DNA from: Pleomorphomonas sp. T1.2MG-36
GTDB taxonomy: Bacteria; Pseudomonadota; Alphaproteobacteria; Rhizobiales; Pleomorphomonadaceae
Assembly (NCBI RefSeq): GCF_950100655.1
Contig: NZ_CATNLY010000012.1
Span: forward strand, 920,242-984,241
DNA: 64,000 nt
Direction of reading: 5' to 3'
This document shows positions 20,130 through 30,974 of this stretch, one piece after another. Under the pieces are notes generated by a model, which did not search any database, was not told the origin of the DNA, and worked only from the letters and a program-made list of their open reading frames with translations. The stretch's first letter is position 1. Each line of letters opens with the position of its first letter. The translations under genes were made by a program, and so were the position numbers.

Positions 20130-20798
20130 GGTTGGTCTCCTCAGCACGCGCATCGCGCCGGGCGGCGCGGATGCGGCTCATGGTGCGGTCGGACGAGCAG
20201 CCGGGCGCGGCTTCCGGCCCGAAGGCGACCGGATCCTCGGCCCAGTCGGCGTCGATATCGGTGGGTTCGGCAAGGTCCGCCGGTTCGGCATTCGCGCTGT
20301 CCGAAAGGGCGAGCAACGCGCCGAACACGCCGGCATAGGCCGAACCACGGCTGACAAGGCGCTCGCGCAGGGCGGCGACGATCGGCGCGATGTCGGAGAG
20401 CAGTTGGCGCGCCTCGCCGACGGGGCGTGTCGACGCATATTCGAGGAGGAGAGGCAGATAGTCCGGCAGCTCGTTCGCCGTCATGGTCAGCCCGCCCCGC
20501 TCGTAGAGCGCGGCGAGATCCACCATGGCCTGGCCACGGTCGCGGCTTTCGCCGTGCACGTGCTCGAACAGATTGAGCGTCAGGGAGCGGGAACGGTCGA
20601 ACAGCTCGACGTAACGCTCTTGCAGCTCATAGAGGTCGTCATTGCGGAGTTCGGCGAGCAGCGGCCAAAGGTCGGAGCGCTCGTGCGCCGATACCATCCC
20701 TTCGTCAACCAGCACGGCGCCGATGTCTGCGACCGCCGCCCGCAGATCTTCAGTCGGGTAGGCGAGAAGTGCCGACAGTGCCCTCAACGTGTTGGACA

Positions 20799-20802
<4 letters not shown>
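20122..20802 (-). CDS. narJ: Nitrate reductase assembly chaperone
   Basis: A 226-residue NarJ/TorD-family chaperone that holds apo-NarG during molybdenum cofactor insertion and is not part of the final enzyme. The family segments LSALLAYPTEDLR, YVELFDRSRSLTLNLFEHVHG and YLPLLLEYAS are present. It overlaps narH by 4 bases upstream and narI by 8 bases downstream, as usual for these operons. Confidence 0.93.
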
Positions 20803-22325
<1,523 letters not shown>

Positions 22326-22328
22326 GTC

Positions 22329-25300
22329 TCAAACCTCCTGAGCAGCCGGGACGCCAGCGGCGAGCGGCTCTTCCAGCCAGTCGACCTTGGACATCTTGCG
22401 GATGACGACGAACTCGTCGCGGTTGGAACCGACGGTGCCGTAGTAGTTGAAGCCGTAGGATTGCTGGGCGTAGCCGCCGATCATGTGGGTCGGCTTCAGC
22501 ACTGTGCGTGTCACCGAGTTATGGATGCCGCCCCGGTTGCCCGTCAGCTCCGATCCCGGCGTGTTGATGATCTTTTCCTGGGCGTGATACATCATCATCA
22601 TGCCCGGATTGACGCGCTGGGAGACCACCGCGCGAGCCGTCAGCGCCCCGTTGGCGTTGAACACCTCCACCCAGTCGTTGTCGACGATGCCGGCCGAGCG
22701 GGCATCGGTTTCCGATATCCAGACCACCGGGCCGCCGCGATTGAGCGTCAGCATCAGAAGGTTGTCGGTATAGGTAGAGTGGATGCCCCACTTCTGGTGC
22801 GGCGTGATGAAGTTGAGGGCGATCTCCTTTTCGCCGTTGCTCTTGTGCTCGCCAAGACGGGCGATGGCCTTAAGGTCGACCGGCGGCTTCCAGGTGACGA
22901 AGCTCTCGCCGAACGCCCGCATCCACAGGTGATCCTGATAGAGCTGCTGCCGGCCGGTCAGGGTCCGCCAGGGGATCAGCTCGTGAACGTTGGTGTAGCC
23001 GGCGTTGTAGCAGACCTTCTCGCTCTCGATGCCCGACCAGGTGGGTGAGGAGATGATCTTGCGCGGTTGCGCCTGGATGTCGCGGAAGCGGATCTTCTCG
23101 TCTTCCTTCGGCAGGGCGAGATGGGCGTGCTCGCGGCCGGTGACCTTGCCGAGCGCTTCCCAGGCCTTGACGGCCACCTCGCCGTTGGTCTCGGGGGCGA
23201 GCATCAGCACCACCTCGGTGGCGTCGATGTCGGTGTCGATCTTCGGCAGGCCCTTGGCGGCTCCGTCACGATGCACGCCGTTGAGCGCGCCGAGCGCCTC
23301 CACCTCGTGTTCGGTCTTCCAGGCGATGCCCTTGCCGCCGTTGCCGACGTCGGTCATCAGCGGGCCGAGGGCGGTGAACCGCTCGAAGATGTGCGGATAA
23401 TCGCGCTTGACGACGCTGACCGCCGGCATGGTCCGTCCGGGGATCGGGTCGATCTCGCCGCGCTTCCAGTCGGCAACGTCGAAGGCTTGCGCGATCTCGC
23501 CGGGGCTGTCGTGCTGGATGGGCGTGAGGACGACATCCTCCTCGACACCAAGCACTTCCGGCGCGATGGCCGAGAAGGCCTTGGCGAGCCCCTTGTAGAT
23601 CTCCCAGTCCGAGCGCGCTTCCCAGGCCGGATCGACGGCGGCGGACAGCGGATGGATGAAGGGGTGCATGTCGGAGGTGTTGAGGTCGTTCTTCTCGTAC
23701 CAGGTGGCGGTCGGCAGCACGATGTCCGAGTAGACGCAGGTGGTCGACATGCGGAAATCGAGCGTCACCAACAGGTCGAGCTTCCCCTCCGGCGCCGTGT
23801 CGTGCCAGACGACTTCCTTGTTGAGCACCGCGCCTTCGGTACCGAGATCCTTGCCCATCACGCCATGCTTGGTGCCGAGCAGGTGTTTCAGGAAATACTC
23901 GTGCCCCTTGCCGGACGAACCCAGGAGGTTCGACCGCCAGACGAACAGATTGCGCGGCCAGTTGGCAGGATCGTCCGGGTCCTCGCAGGAGAGGTTGAGC
24001 TCGCCCGACTTAACGGCCTTGGCGACGTAATCCTTCACCTCAAGGCCGGCGGCCCTGGCGGCGGCGGCAATGGCGAGCGGGTTCTGCTTGAGCTGCGGCG
24101 CCGACGGCAGCCAGCCCATGCGCTCGGCGCGGACGTTGTAGTCGATGAAGCTGTTTTCCCACTCGCCCTTGGGCGCCGTCGGCGACAGGATCTCGGCCGC
24201 CGTCAGGCTCTCATAGCGCCACTGGTCGGTGTGAGCGTAGAAGAAGGACGTCGAATTCTGCTGGCGGGACGGTCGCGCCCAGTCGAGACCGAAGGCGAGC
24301 GGTGCCCAGCCGGTCTGCGGCCGGAGCTTTTCCTGGCCGACATAGTGCGACCAACCGCCGCCCGACTGGCCGATGGCGCCGCAGAACACCAGGAGATTGA
24401 TGATCCCCCGGTAAGCCATGTCCATGTGGTACCAATGGTTGATGCCGGCGCCGAGGATAACCATTGAGCGGCCGTTGGTTTTCTCGGCGTTCTCGGCGAA
24501 CTCGCGGGCGACGGTGACGATGGCGTCGCGCTTGACGCCGGTGATCTTCTCGGCCCAGGCCGGGGTGAACGGCACGTCCTGATCATAGGTGCGGGCGACG
24601 AAATCGCCGCCGAAGCCGCGATCGAGGCCGTAGTTGGCCATCATCAGGTCGTAGACGGTGGCAACCTTCACCTTCGATCCATCGGCCATGGCGATCTCGC
24701 GGACCGGAACGTTCCGCGTCAGGATGTCGCCGTGGCTGGTCGAGACGAAGTGCTCGCTGGCCCTGCCACCGAAATAGGGGAAGTCGACGGCGACGATCTG
24801 ATGGTCGGTGTCCGCCAGCGTCAGCCTCAGGTGAACATTCCGGCCGGCGCCGTCCTTGTCCTCGAGATTCCAGCGGCCGCTCTCGCCCCAGCGATAGCCG
24901 ATGGAACCGAGCGGCGCGACCAGATCGCCGGTGGCCTCGTCGATCGCCACCGTCTTCCACTCGGGATTATTGGTCTCGCCAAGGCCTCCGGGCAGTTCGG
25001 AAGCGCGCAGCATGCGCTCCGGAATGAGACGCCCGTTCTTCTCCTCCATACGGACGAGGAAGGGCATGTCGGAGTAGCGGCGCGCATAGTCGTCGAAATA
25101 GGCGACGCGACGGTCGAGATGGAACTCCCTGAGGATGACGTGGCCCATGGCCAGCGCCAGCGCGGCGTCGGTGCCCTGCTTGGGGGCGAGCCAGATGTCG
25201 GCGAACTTGGTCGCCTCGGCATAGTCGGGGCTGACGACGGCGCTCTTGGTGCCCTTGTAGCGAACCTCGGTGTAGAAATGGGCGTCGGGCGTGCGCGTCT

Positions 25301-26072
25301 GCGGCACGTTGGAACCCCAGAGGATCAGGAAGCCGGCGTTGTACCAGTCGGCGCTTTCCGGCACGTCGGTCTGCTCGCCCCAGGTCTGGGGTGAGGCGGG
25401 CGGCAGGTCGCAGTACCAGTCGTAGAACGACAGGCAGACGCCGCCGATCAGCGACAGATAGCGGGCGCCGGCCGCATAGGAGATCATCGACATGGCCGGA
25501 ATGGGCGAGAAGCCGACGACGCGGTCGGGGCCGTGCGCCTTGATGGTATGGGCGTTGGCGGCGGCGATGATCTCGTTGACCTCGTCCCACGTCGCCCGCA
25601 CCAGCCCGCCGTGGCCGCGGATCGAGGTGTAGGACCGCCGCTTCTCGGCATCGCCGACGATCGAGGCCCATGCGGCGACGGGCGACAGGGTCTTGCGCGC
25701 CTCGCGCCACAGCCGTAGCAGGCGGCCGCGCACCATGGGATGCTTCACCCGGGCGCCGGAATAGAGATACCAGCTGTAGGACGCGCCACGGGCGCAGCCG
25801 CGCGGCTCGTGGTTCGGCAGGTCGGCACGGGTGCGCGGATAGTCGGTCTGCTGGGTCTCCCAGGTGACGATGCCGCCCTTGACGTAGATCTTCCAGGAGC
25901 ACGAGCCGGTGCAGTTCACGCCATGTGTCGAGCGGACGATCTTGTCGTGCTGCCAGCGCTTGCGATAGCCGTCCTCCCAGGACCGGTCTTCGTTGGTGAC
26001 AATGCCATGATTGTCCGAGAAGGGCTCGACGGTCTTGCGGAAGAAGGTCAGGCGATCGAGAAAATGCGACAT
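22329..26072 (-). CDS. narG: Respiratory nitrate reductase alpha subunit (molybdenum catalytic)
   Basis: A 1247-residue catalytic subunit, the same length as the E. coli enzyme. The FS0 cluster region THGVNCTGSCSWKIYVKGG (about 49-67) has the His and Cys ligands; the molybdenum-ligating Asp is in SFYDWYCDLPPASP (about 218-231). The start at 26072 (MSHFLDRLTFF) is preceded by AAGGCGAG; the open frame upstream runs into narK. It reduces nitrate to nitrite using electrons from NarH. It lies 20 bases after narK in the same operon. Confidence 0.97.
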   Translation of the reverse strand: MSHFLDRLTFFRKTVEPFSDNHGIVTNEDRSWEDGYRKRWQHDKIVRSTHGVNCTGSCSWKIYVKGGIVTWETQQTDYPRTRADLPNHEPRGCARGASYSWYLYSGARVKHPMVRGRLLRLWREARKTLSPVAAWASIVGDAEKRRSYTSIRGHGGLVRATWDEVNEIIAAANAHTIKAHGPDRVVGFSPIPAMSMISYAAGARYLSLIGGVCLSFYDWYCDLPPASPQTWGEQTDVPESADWYNAGFLILWGSNVPQTRTPDAHFYTEVRYKGTKSAVVSPDYAEATKFADIWLAPKQGTDAALALAMGHVILREFHLDRRVAYFDDYARRYSDMPFLVRMEEKNGRLIPERMLRASELPGGLGETNNPEWKTVAIDEATGDLVAPLGSIGYRWGESGRWNLEDKDGAGRNVHLRLTLADTDHQIVAVDFPYFGGRASEHFVSTSHGDILTRNVPVREIAMADGSKVKVATVYDLMMANYGLDRGFGGDFVARTYDQDVPFTPAWAEKITGVKRDAIVTVAREFAENAEKTNGRSMVILGAGINHWYHMDMAYRGIINLLVFCGAIGQSGGGWSHYVGQEKLRPQTGWAPLAFGLDWARPSRQQNSTSFFYAHTDQWRYESLTAAEILSPTAPKGEWENSFIDYNVRAERMGWLPSAPQLKQNPLAIAAAARAAGLEVKDYVAKAVKSGELNLSCEDPDDPANWPRNLFVWRSNLLGSSGKGHEYFLKHLLGTKHGVMGKDLGTEGAVLNKEVVWHDTAPEGKLDLLVTLDFRMSTTCVYSDIVLPTATWYEKNDLNTSDMHPFIHPLSAAVDPAWEARSDWEIYKGLAKAFSAIAPEVLGVEEDVVLTPIQHDSPGEIAQAFDVADWKRGEIDPIPGRTMPAVSVVKRDYPHIFERFTALGPLMTDVGNGGKGIAWKTEHEVEALGALNGVHRDGAAKGLPKIDTDIDATEVVLMLAPETNGEVAVKAWEALGKVTGREHAHLALPKEDEKIRFRDIQAQPRKIISSPTWSGIESEKVCYNAGYTNVHELIPWRTLTGRQQLYQDHLWMRAFGESFVTWKPPVDLKAIARLGEHKSNGEKEIALNFITPHQKWGIHSTYTDNLLMLTLNRGGPVVWISETDARSAGIVDNDWVEVFNANGALTARAVVSQRVNPGMMMMYHAQEKIINTPGSELTGNRGGIHNSVTRTVLKPTHMIGGYAQQSYGFNYYGTVGSNRDEFVVIRKMSKVDWLEEPLAAGVPAAQEV

Positions 26073-26092
26073 TGTTCTCGCCTTTCGTGGAA

Positions 26093-28828
26093 TTAGCGGG
26101 TGGCAGAAGCGACCGCGGACCGCCGCTGGCGCTCGACTTCGTAGAGAAGACCGCCCCGGCGCGCGTAGACGCCCCAGGTGATCACGAGGCAGGTGACGTA
26201 GAAGACCATGAACGACCACAGGGCCGCTTCGGCGCCGCCGGTCAGCGCGATGGAGGTTCCGAAGCCCTTGGGAATGAAGAAGGCACCGAACGCGGCGATG
26301 GCCGACGTGAAGCCGGTGATGGCCGCGCTCTCCTTCTCGGCCTGAAGGCGCCGCGTCTCCGGATCGGCGTCCGGCATCAGGCGCATCATCTCACGCGCCG
26401 AGATGGCCGGAATCATCTGGAAGGTCGAGGCATTGCCGACGCCGGTCGCAAAGAACAGCACCAGGAACGACACGAAGAAGCCCCAGAATGCCCCCGGCTG
26501 ATCCTTGATGCCGATGAACCAGAGGACGCCGGCCGTTCCGGCCATCATCAGCGCGAACACCCAGACGGTGACGCGGGCGCCACCCTGCCGATCGGCCAGC
26601 CAGCCGGTTCCCGAGCGGGCAAGTGCGCCGACGAGCGGGCCGAGGAAGGCGTAGGCCAGCGCGTTGACCTCAGGGAACAGCATCTTGGAGAGCAGCGGGA
26701 AACCGGCGGAATAGCCGATGAACGAGCCGAAGGTGCCGGTGTAGAGCCAGCACATGATCCAGTTGTGCCGCCGCTCGAAGATCACCGCCTGTTCGGAGAA
26801 AGACGCCTTGGCCGAAGCGATGTCATTCATGCCAAACCACGACGCGAAGGCCGAGAGGGCAATGAACGGCACGAAGAAGAAGCCGGCGTTCTGGAGCCAG
26901 AGCGGCGCCGAGCCGGATGGTGTGCTCACCATGGCCGGCTCGCCGCCGAGCTTGCCGAACATCCCCATGGTGATGACCAGCGGAACGACGAACTGGACGA
27001 CGGACACGCCGAGATTGCCAAGACCGGCGTTGAGCGCCATCGCATTGCCCTTCTCCGCCCTCGGGAAGAAGAAGGAGATGTTGGCCATGGACGACGCGAA
27101 GTTGCCGCCGCCGAAGCCGCAGCATAGCGCGAGGATGAGCAGCACCACATAGGGCGTCTCGGGGTTCTGGACCGCATAGCCGATGCCCACCGCCGGGATG
27201 ACCAGCGACCATGTGGTCAGCGTCGTCCAGAGACGACCGCCGAAAATCGGCACCATGAAGGAGTAGAAGATGCGCAAGGTCGCGCCGGACAGGCCGGGCA
27301 GCGCCGCCAGCCAGAACAGCTGGTCGGTGGTGAGGTTGAAGCCGACGAGCGGCAGCTTGCTGACCACCACCGACCAGACCTGCCAGATGGCGAAGCTGAG
27401 CAGCAGCGAGGGGATCGACAACCAGAGATTCCGCTGGGCAATGCGGCGACCGGTCGCGTGCCAGAAGGTCTCGTCCTCCGGCCGCCAATCGGTGAGCACG
27501 GCCTTGCTGGGCGCGACAGCCGCGACGGGCCTCGGCATGTCCAGCATTTCGGGGAACGGCGGCAGCGCGGCGAGCACCGGCCCGGCAGCGGCCCGCTCCA
27601 TCTGGCGGATCGTGAAGTGCATCCATATGAGCGACACCGCGACGATGACGAACAGCGCCATGAAGCAGGACGTCCAGAGGCCCGTCAGGTCGAGCAGCAC
27701 GCCGAACAGGATGGGCAGCAGAAAGCCGCCGAGACCGCCGATCATGCCGACGAGGCCGCCGACCGCGCCGACGTGATTGGGATAGTAGACGGGAATGTGC
27801 TTGTAGACCGCCGCCTTGCCGAGGGCCATGAAGAAACCCAGGATGAACACGGTCACGGTGAAGCCGACGAGGCCCATGCCGAGGTGGAACCGGATGTCTC
27901 CATGGACGCCCTGGATCACGTAGTCGGCGGCCGGATAGGACAGGATGAAGGTGGCGACGATCGAGACGAGGAAGGTCCAGTAGAGGACGCGACGGGCGCC
28001 GTAGGTATCGGACAGATGGCCACCATAGGCGCGGAACAGGCTGGCGGGGATCGAGAAGCAGGCCGCGATCACGCCAGCCGTCTCGATATCGAGGCCGTAG
28101 ACGCGCACCAGATACTGCGGCAGCCACAGCGACAGGGCGACGAAGGCACCGAAGACGAAGAAATAGTAGAGCGAGAAGCGCCAGACCTGCACGTTGCGGA
28201 GCGGCGCAAGTTCCAGAAGCGCGCTCTTCGGGCGCTCGCCGCTCAGCCGGCGCTGCCGGATGACCGGATCGTCCTTGGTCGTCACGAAGAACAGGACCGC
28301 CATCGCGGCCAGCGCCGCCGCCCACACCTCAGCCACGGCATGCCAGCCGAATGCGACGAGCACCAGCGGTGCCAGGAGCTTGGTGACCGCGGCGCCGACG
28401 TTGCCGGCACCGAAGATGCCAAGCGCGATGCCTTGCCGCTCGGGCGGGAAGAAGCGTGAAACGTAGGCAACGCCGATGGAAAAGGAACCGCCGGCAATGC
28501 CGACGCCGAGGGCGGCGAGAAGAAGCGCCGGATAGGTCGTGGCATAGGTGAGCAGGTAGGTGGCAACCGCAGCCGCCAGCATGTTAAGCGTGAACACCAG
28601 ACGGCCGCCGTAGAGATCGGTCCAGATCCCCAACAGGATGCGGATCAGCGATCCCGTAAGGATCGGCGTACCGACCAGGAGTCCGAACTGGGCTTCTGAC
28701 AGCTGCAACTCCTCGCGGAGCTGAATGCCGATGATAGCGAAGATTGTCCAGACGGCGAAACACACCGTAAACGCGACCGTGCTCATACCGAGCGCACGCG
28801 CTGCCCCATCACGCCCCAAGACTTGCAT
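26093..28828 (-). CDS. narK: Fused nitrate/nitrite transporter NarK1-NarK2
   Basis: A 911-residue protein holding two complete major-facilitator units. The first (about 1-420) carries GIAGGSFSIGVAYVSRFFP and resembles NarK1 nitrate/proton symporters; the second (about 460-890) carries the nitrate signature GGGNFASSMANISFFFP and resembles NarK2 nitrate/nitrite antiporters. A cytoplasmic linker rich in Pro and charged residues joins them. This matches the NarK1-NarK2 fusions known in other denitrifiers. A GGAGGAC site precedes the ATG. It heads the nar operon. Confidence 0.94.
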   Translation of the reverse strand: MQVLGRDGAARALGMSTVAFTVCFAVWTIFAIIGIQLREELQLSEAQFGLLVGTPILTGSLIRILLGIWTDLYGGRLVFTLNMLAAAVATYLLTYATTYPALLLAALGVGIAGGSFSIGVAYVSRFFPPERQGIALGIFGAGNVGAAVTKLLAPLVLVAFGWHAVAEVWAAALAAMAVLFFVTTKDDPVIRQRRLSGERPKSALLELAPLRNVQVWRFSLYYFFVFGAFVALSLWLPQYLVRVYGLDIETAGVIAACFSIPASLFRAYGGHLSDTYGARRVLYWTFLVSIVATFILSYPAADYVIQGVHGDIRFHLGMGLVGFTVTVFILGFFMALGKAAVYKHIPVYYPNHVGAVGGLVGMIGGLGGFLLPILFGVLLDLTGLWTSCFMALFVIVAVSLIWMHFTIRQMERAAAGPVLAALPPFPEMLDMPRPVAAVAPSKAVLTDWRPEDETFWHATGRRIAQRNLWLSIPSLLLSFAIWQVWSVVVSKLPLVGFNLTTDQLFWLAALPGLSGATLRIFYSFMVPIFGGRLWTTLTTWSLVIPAVGIGYAVQNPETPYVVLLILALCCGFGGGNFASSMANISFFFPRAEKGNAMALNAGLGNLGVSVVQFVVPLVITMGMFGKLGGEPAMVSTPSGSAPLWLQNAGFFFVPFIALSAFASWFGMNDIASAKASFSEQAVIFERRHNWIMCWLYTGTFGSFIGYSAGFPLLSKMLFPEVNALAYAFLGPLVGALARSGTGWLADRQGGARVTVWVFALMMAGTAGVLWFIGIKDQPGAFWGFFVSFLVLFFATGVGNASTFQMIPAISAREMMRLMPDADPETRRLQAEKESAAITGFTSAIAAFGAFFIPKGFGTSIALTGGAEAALWSFMVFYVTCLVITWGVYARRGGLLYEVERQRRSAVASATR

Positions 28829-28941
28829 AGCAGTCCTCCGACAACTTAGGCGCTAACAAAATAACGCATGAGGGTCGCCCTTCCCACCGCGACCTTGGCC
28901 GAATTGGCCGCGCCCTTCTTTGACGCAGAACAACTGCAGAC

Positions 28942-28955
28942 GTGATATACATCAC
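28942..28955. promoter_or_regulatory. FNR/CRP-family palindrome between narK and the Crp/Fnr gene
   Basis: GTGAT-ATAC-ATCAC is a perfect palindrome. It fits the FNR/NarR/DNR consensus TTGAT-N4-ATCAA in all but the outermost base pair, and also reads as CGTGA-N6-TCACA, close to the CRP site. It is centred about 120 bases before narK and 51 before the regulator's ATG, so it could serve either promoter. Confidence 0.65.
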
Positions 28956-28999
28956 ATGCTAGTCGTCTACAGATCAATCTTTAGGATTAGTGAACCGAA

Positions 29000-29725
29000 A
29001 TGGATCGTCCGCTGCCCGCTGCCATGAAGCCCGAGGAACTGCCAATCCTGCGTGGTCTCAGCGACTGTCACCGCCGTCAGATCATGGAAAGCACGTTGCT
29101 GCACACGGTTCCGGCCGGCAGCATGCTGTTCGAACAAGGGGATACCCCGAACTTCCAGATCGTGGTCATGTCCGGGTCGGTTCAGCTGTTCGGCCGATCA
29201 ACCAGCGGACGCGAGGTGCTGGTCGAAGTGGTGTCGCCGCCCGATCTGATCATCCCGGCCGCCGTCGTCACCGACGCACCCTATCTGATGCGTGCGCGAG
29301 TGCCCGAACAGTCCACATTCCTCCTCATTCCCGCCCGCGCCTTCCGCGACCTGGTTGCGTCCGATCCGGTGCTGGCCAACTCGGTGATCGGCAGCCTCTC
29401 CACCCAGTTCCGTCGCATGGTGAGACAGATCAAGAACCTCAAGCTGCGCTCGGCGGCTCAGCGGGTCGGCTGTTACTTGCTGACACTGTCGGAGCGGCAG
29501 GGAACCCCGGAAAAGGCCGTGCTGCCCTACGAGAAGAACCTCATCGCCTCGGAACTCGGGGTCACACGCGAGTCCTTTTCGCGCGTCCTCTCCAGTCTAG
29601 AGGCGCACGGCATTCGAATCGACGGCCAGACCATCTGGATTGACGACGCCGAGCGGTTGGCGAAGGAGTGCGTTCCCGACCCGCTGATCGACGGTCGGGA
29701 GCTTGGACCTGTGCCGAATACCTGA
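29000..29725 (+). CDS. Crp/Fnr-family transcription regulator (NarR/DNR-like)
   Basis: A 241-residue regulator with an N-terminal cNMP-binding-like sensor fold (about 25-140) and a C-terminal winged helix (about 160-225). The recognition helix GVTRESFSRVLS keeps the E..SR pattern of FNR-type proteins, which read TTGAT. The N-terminus has a single Cys, so the four-Cys FNR iron-sulphur cluster is absent; it resembles NarR/DNR regulators that respond to nitrogen oxides. It is divergent from narK and most likely activates the nar operon. A strong terminator lies about 100 bases downstream. Confidence 0.88.
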   Translation: MDRPLPAAMKPEELPILRGLSDCHRRQIMESTLLHTVPAGSMLFEQGDTPNFQIVVMSGSVQLFGRSTSGREVLVEVVSPPDLIIPAAVVTDAPYLMRARVPEQSTFLLIPARAFRDLVASDPVLANSVIGSLSTQFRRMVRQIKNLKLRSAAQRVGCYLLTLSERQGTPEKAVLPYEKNLIASELGVTRESFSRVLSSLEAHGIRIDGQTIWIDDAERLAKECVPDPLIDGRELGPVPNT

Positions 29726-30060
29726 GGTGGCCTGCGGGGCGACACGCACGGTCAAGATGGAGCGCAACGCCGGTCCAAGCCGCAGGAGCTTGGGACATTT
29801 TCAATCGAGATGTGATGACCAAACAAAAACCCGGTGAGCCGTTGAGCTCACCGGGGCTTTTCTTGTTGGGGATACCTTCGAAGCATCTCGCAACCGCGAG
29901 CCTCCTACGCGATCAACGAAAATCGCATCAATTGGCTACGTCGGCAGTCACGGTTTCAGCGAAAGACACGTTTCCAACGGTGGAGCTTTTTGGGGGCCGA
30001 AGCGCCACCACTGGACATATCTTTCGACAGCAGGCCATGCCTTCGCCTAGCCCGCCTCAA
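29726..30060. other. 335-base region without a gene between the Crp/Fnr gene and the RiPP locus
   Basis: It contains the bidirectional terminator listed next. From about 29880 to 30060 I see no coding frame with plausible codon use and no obvious repeat; GC content falls somewhat below the surrounding genes. Confidence 0.5.
29830..29864. terminator. Strong intrinsic terminator, probably bidirectional
   Basis: A perfect 10-bp stem CCCGGTGAGC/GCTCACCGGG with a 6-nt loop (29830-29855) is followed by GCTTTTCTT on the plus strand and, reading the minus strand, by GTTTTTGTTT. It would end the Crp/Fnr transcript and also stop transcription leaving the Nif11 precursor genes from the right. Confidence 0.85.
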
Positions 30061-30342
30061 CTATGAGAAGATCTTCTTTCCATGGTACGATTCCTTATAG
30101 GCAGAATGGAAGTTGGGAATGCCGCCGGCAACCAGATCGAGATCCTTTTCCGACAGCTCCGCACCACCGGAGATCTTCTCCAACCCTGCTGCGAGTTCTT
30201 CCGCCGTGAAGCTGAATCCTTCACGGGCACCAAGGGCAACGACCGCGGCCGCTCCCACCTGCATCGCCGCCGTGGCCTCGGCCTCCAGCGCCTCGCTTGC
30301 CCGAACCTTGTCGTAGAACTGCTCCAACGCCTGCATGCTCAT
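30061..30342 (-). CDS. Nif11-type RiPP precursor peptide A
   Basis: A 93-residue precursor. The leader (1-74) shows the Nif11 pattern: LEQFYDKVRAS near the start, the EGFSFTAEEL segment (41-50), and the ending ELSEKDLDLVAGG with a double-Gly cleavage site at 73-74. The core is 19 residues (75-93), starts IPNFHSAY and contains YHGKK near its end; it has three Lys and no Cys, so lanthionine or disulphide chemistry is excluded. The ATG at 30342 follows GAGAGGA; the frame is open upstream but without leader-like sequence. The neighbouring GNAT enzyme is the likely maturase. I assign it by leader pattern, not by product. Confidence 0.85.
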   Translation of the reverse strand: MSMQALEQFYDKVRASEALEAEATAAMQVGAAAVVALGAREGFSFTAEELAAGLEKISGGAELSEKDLDLVAGGIPNFHSAYKESYHGKKIFS

Positions 30343-30580
30343 GATGTCATCCTCTCCGTTTGACAGGGGGGCGTCCGCTGCTCGTCCATATCGGCGGACT
30401 CGTCTCAACTCGCCGCACGAAAGCGCGGCTGTGGCGAACGTCGACCCCTTGGAATCGGAAATGGCGGTCAGTACCACCGCTCCGTCCGTTCCCAGACCAG
30501 GGCCGACGATCATGTGCTCTGCCACCAGTGACCAGACCCGCGTCCAAAGGGGTGGCCAAGTGGCGGCAATCGGAGATAGG
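30343..30580. other. 238-base spacer between the two Nif11 precursor genes
   Basis: No coding gene is supported. A reading frame on the minus strand runs through it into precursor A, but its codons are antisense-like and no ribosome site precedes any start. It probably carries a promoter or processing site for precursor A; I see no clear terminator. Confidence 0.4.
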
Positions 30581-30877
30581 TCAGCTCGAAGACGATGGTC
30601 TTGCCTTGCCATGCTGCTTATCGGCAAAATGCTCGCAAGCGGTGTGCCCACCACCCGCGACAAGATCGAGGTCCTCGTCCGCAAGCTCGCCATCCGCCAA
30701 AATCGAACCGCGCGACATGGCGATCGACAGCTCCTCCTCCGTGAACTCAAAGCCCTTCAGCAAGCCCAAGACAATGAGAGCCTCCGGACCGTCCTCCAGC
30801 GCGCTCGTGGCGAGCGCCTCGAGCTCGGGATCGGAACGAACGCTTTCATAGAACTTCCTAAGCGATTCAATACTCAC
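30581..30877 (-). CDS. Nif11-type RiPP precursor peptide B
   Basis: A 98-residue precursor with a leader of 76 residues (LRKFYESVRSDPELE near the start, KGFEFTEEEL at 41-50, ending ELADEDLDLVAGG). The 22-residue core starts GHTACEHF, shares the x-HGK motif with peptide A (KQHGKA), has two Lys and one Cys, and ends in a run of four Ser. The start is GTG 30877 with only a weak GGA ribosome site. The leader is about as similar to peptide A as related family members are, while the cores differ. It lies 97 bases downstream of the GNAT gene on the same strand. Confidence 0.83.
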   Translation of the reverse strand: MSIESLRKFYESVRSDPELEALATSALEDGPEALIVLGLLKGFEFTEEELSIAMSRGSILADGELADEDLDLVAGGGHTACEHFADKQHGKARPSSSS

Positions 30878-30931
30878 GTAATAAATCCACGTTTCTTACC
30901 CTGCAAAATGCGACCAATATAGAAATGTACA

Positions 30932-30954
30932 TCTCATCTATCGATCAGATGAGA
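30932..30954 (-). promoter_or_regulatory. Hairpin upstream of precursor B
   Basis: TCTCATCT/AGATGAGA forms an 8-bp stem around a 7-nt loop in the 97-base gap between the GNAT gene and precursor B. It could be a processing or attenuation element that sets the high precursor-to-enzyme ratio; no U tract follows. A TATATT (30921-30916, minus strand) lies just after it. Confidence 0.4.
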
Positions 30955-30974
30955 GCTACATCCAGATCTACACC

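Noticed and set aside
30343..30750. N-terminal extension of Nif11 precursor A
   Set aside because: The frame is open upstream, but the added residues show no leader pattern and a good ribosome site sits before the ATG at 30342.
30061..30877. Lanthipeptide or thiazole-type assignment for the Nif11 peptides
   Set aside because: No LanM or YcaO gene is nearby; one core has no Cys and the other only one.
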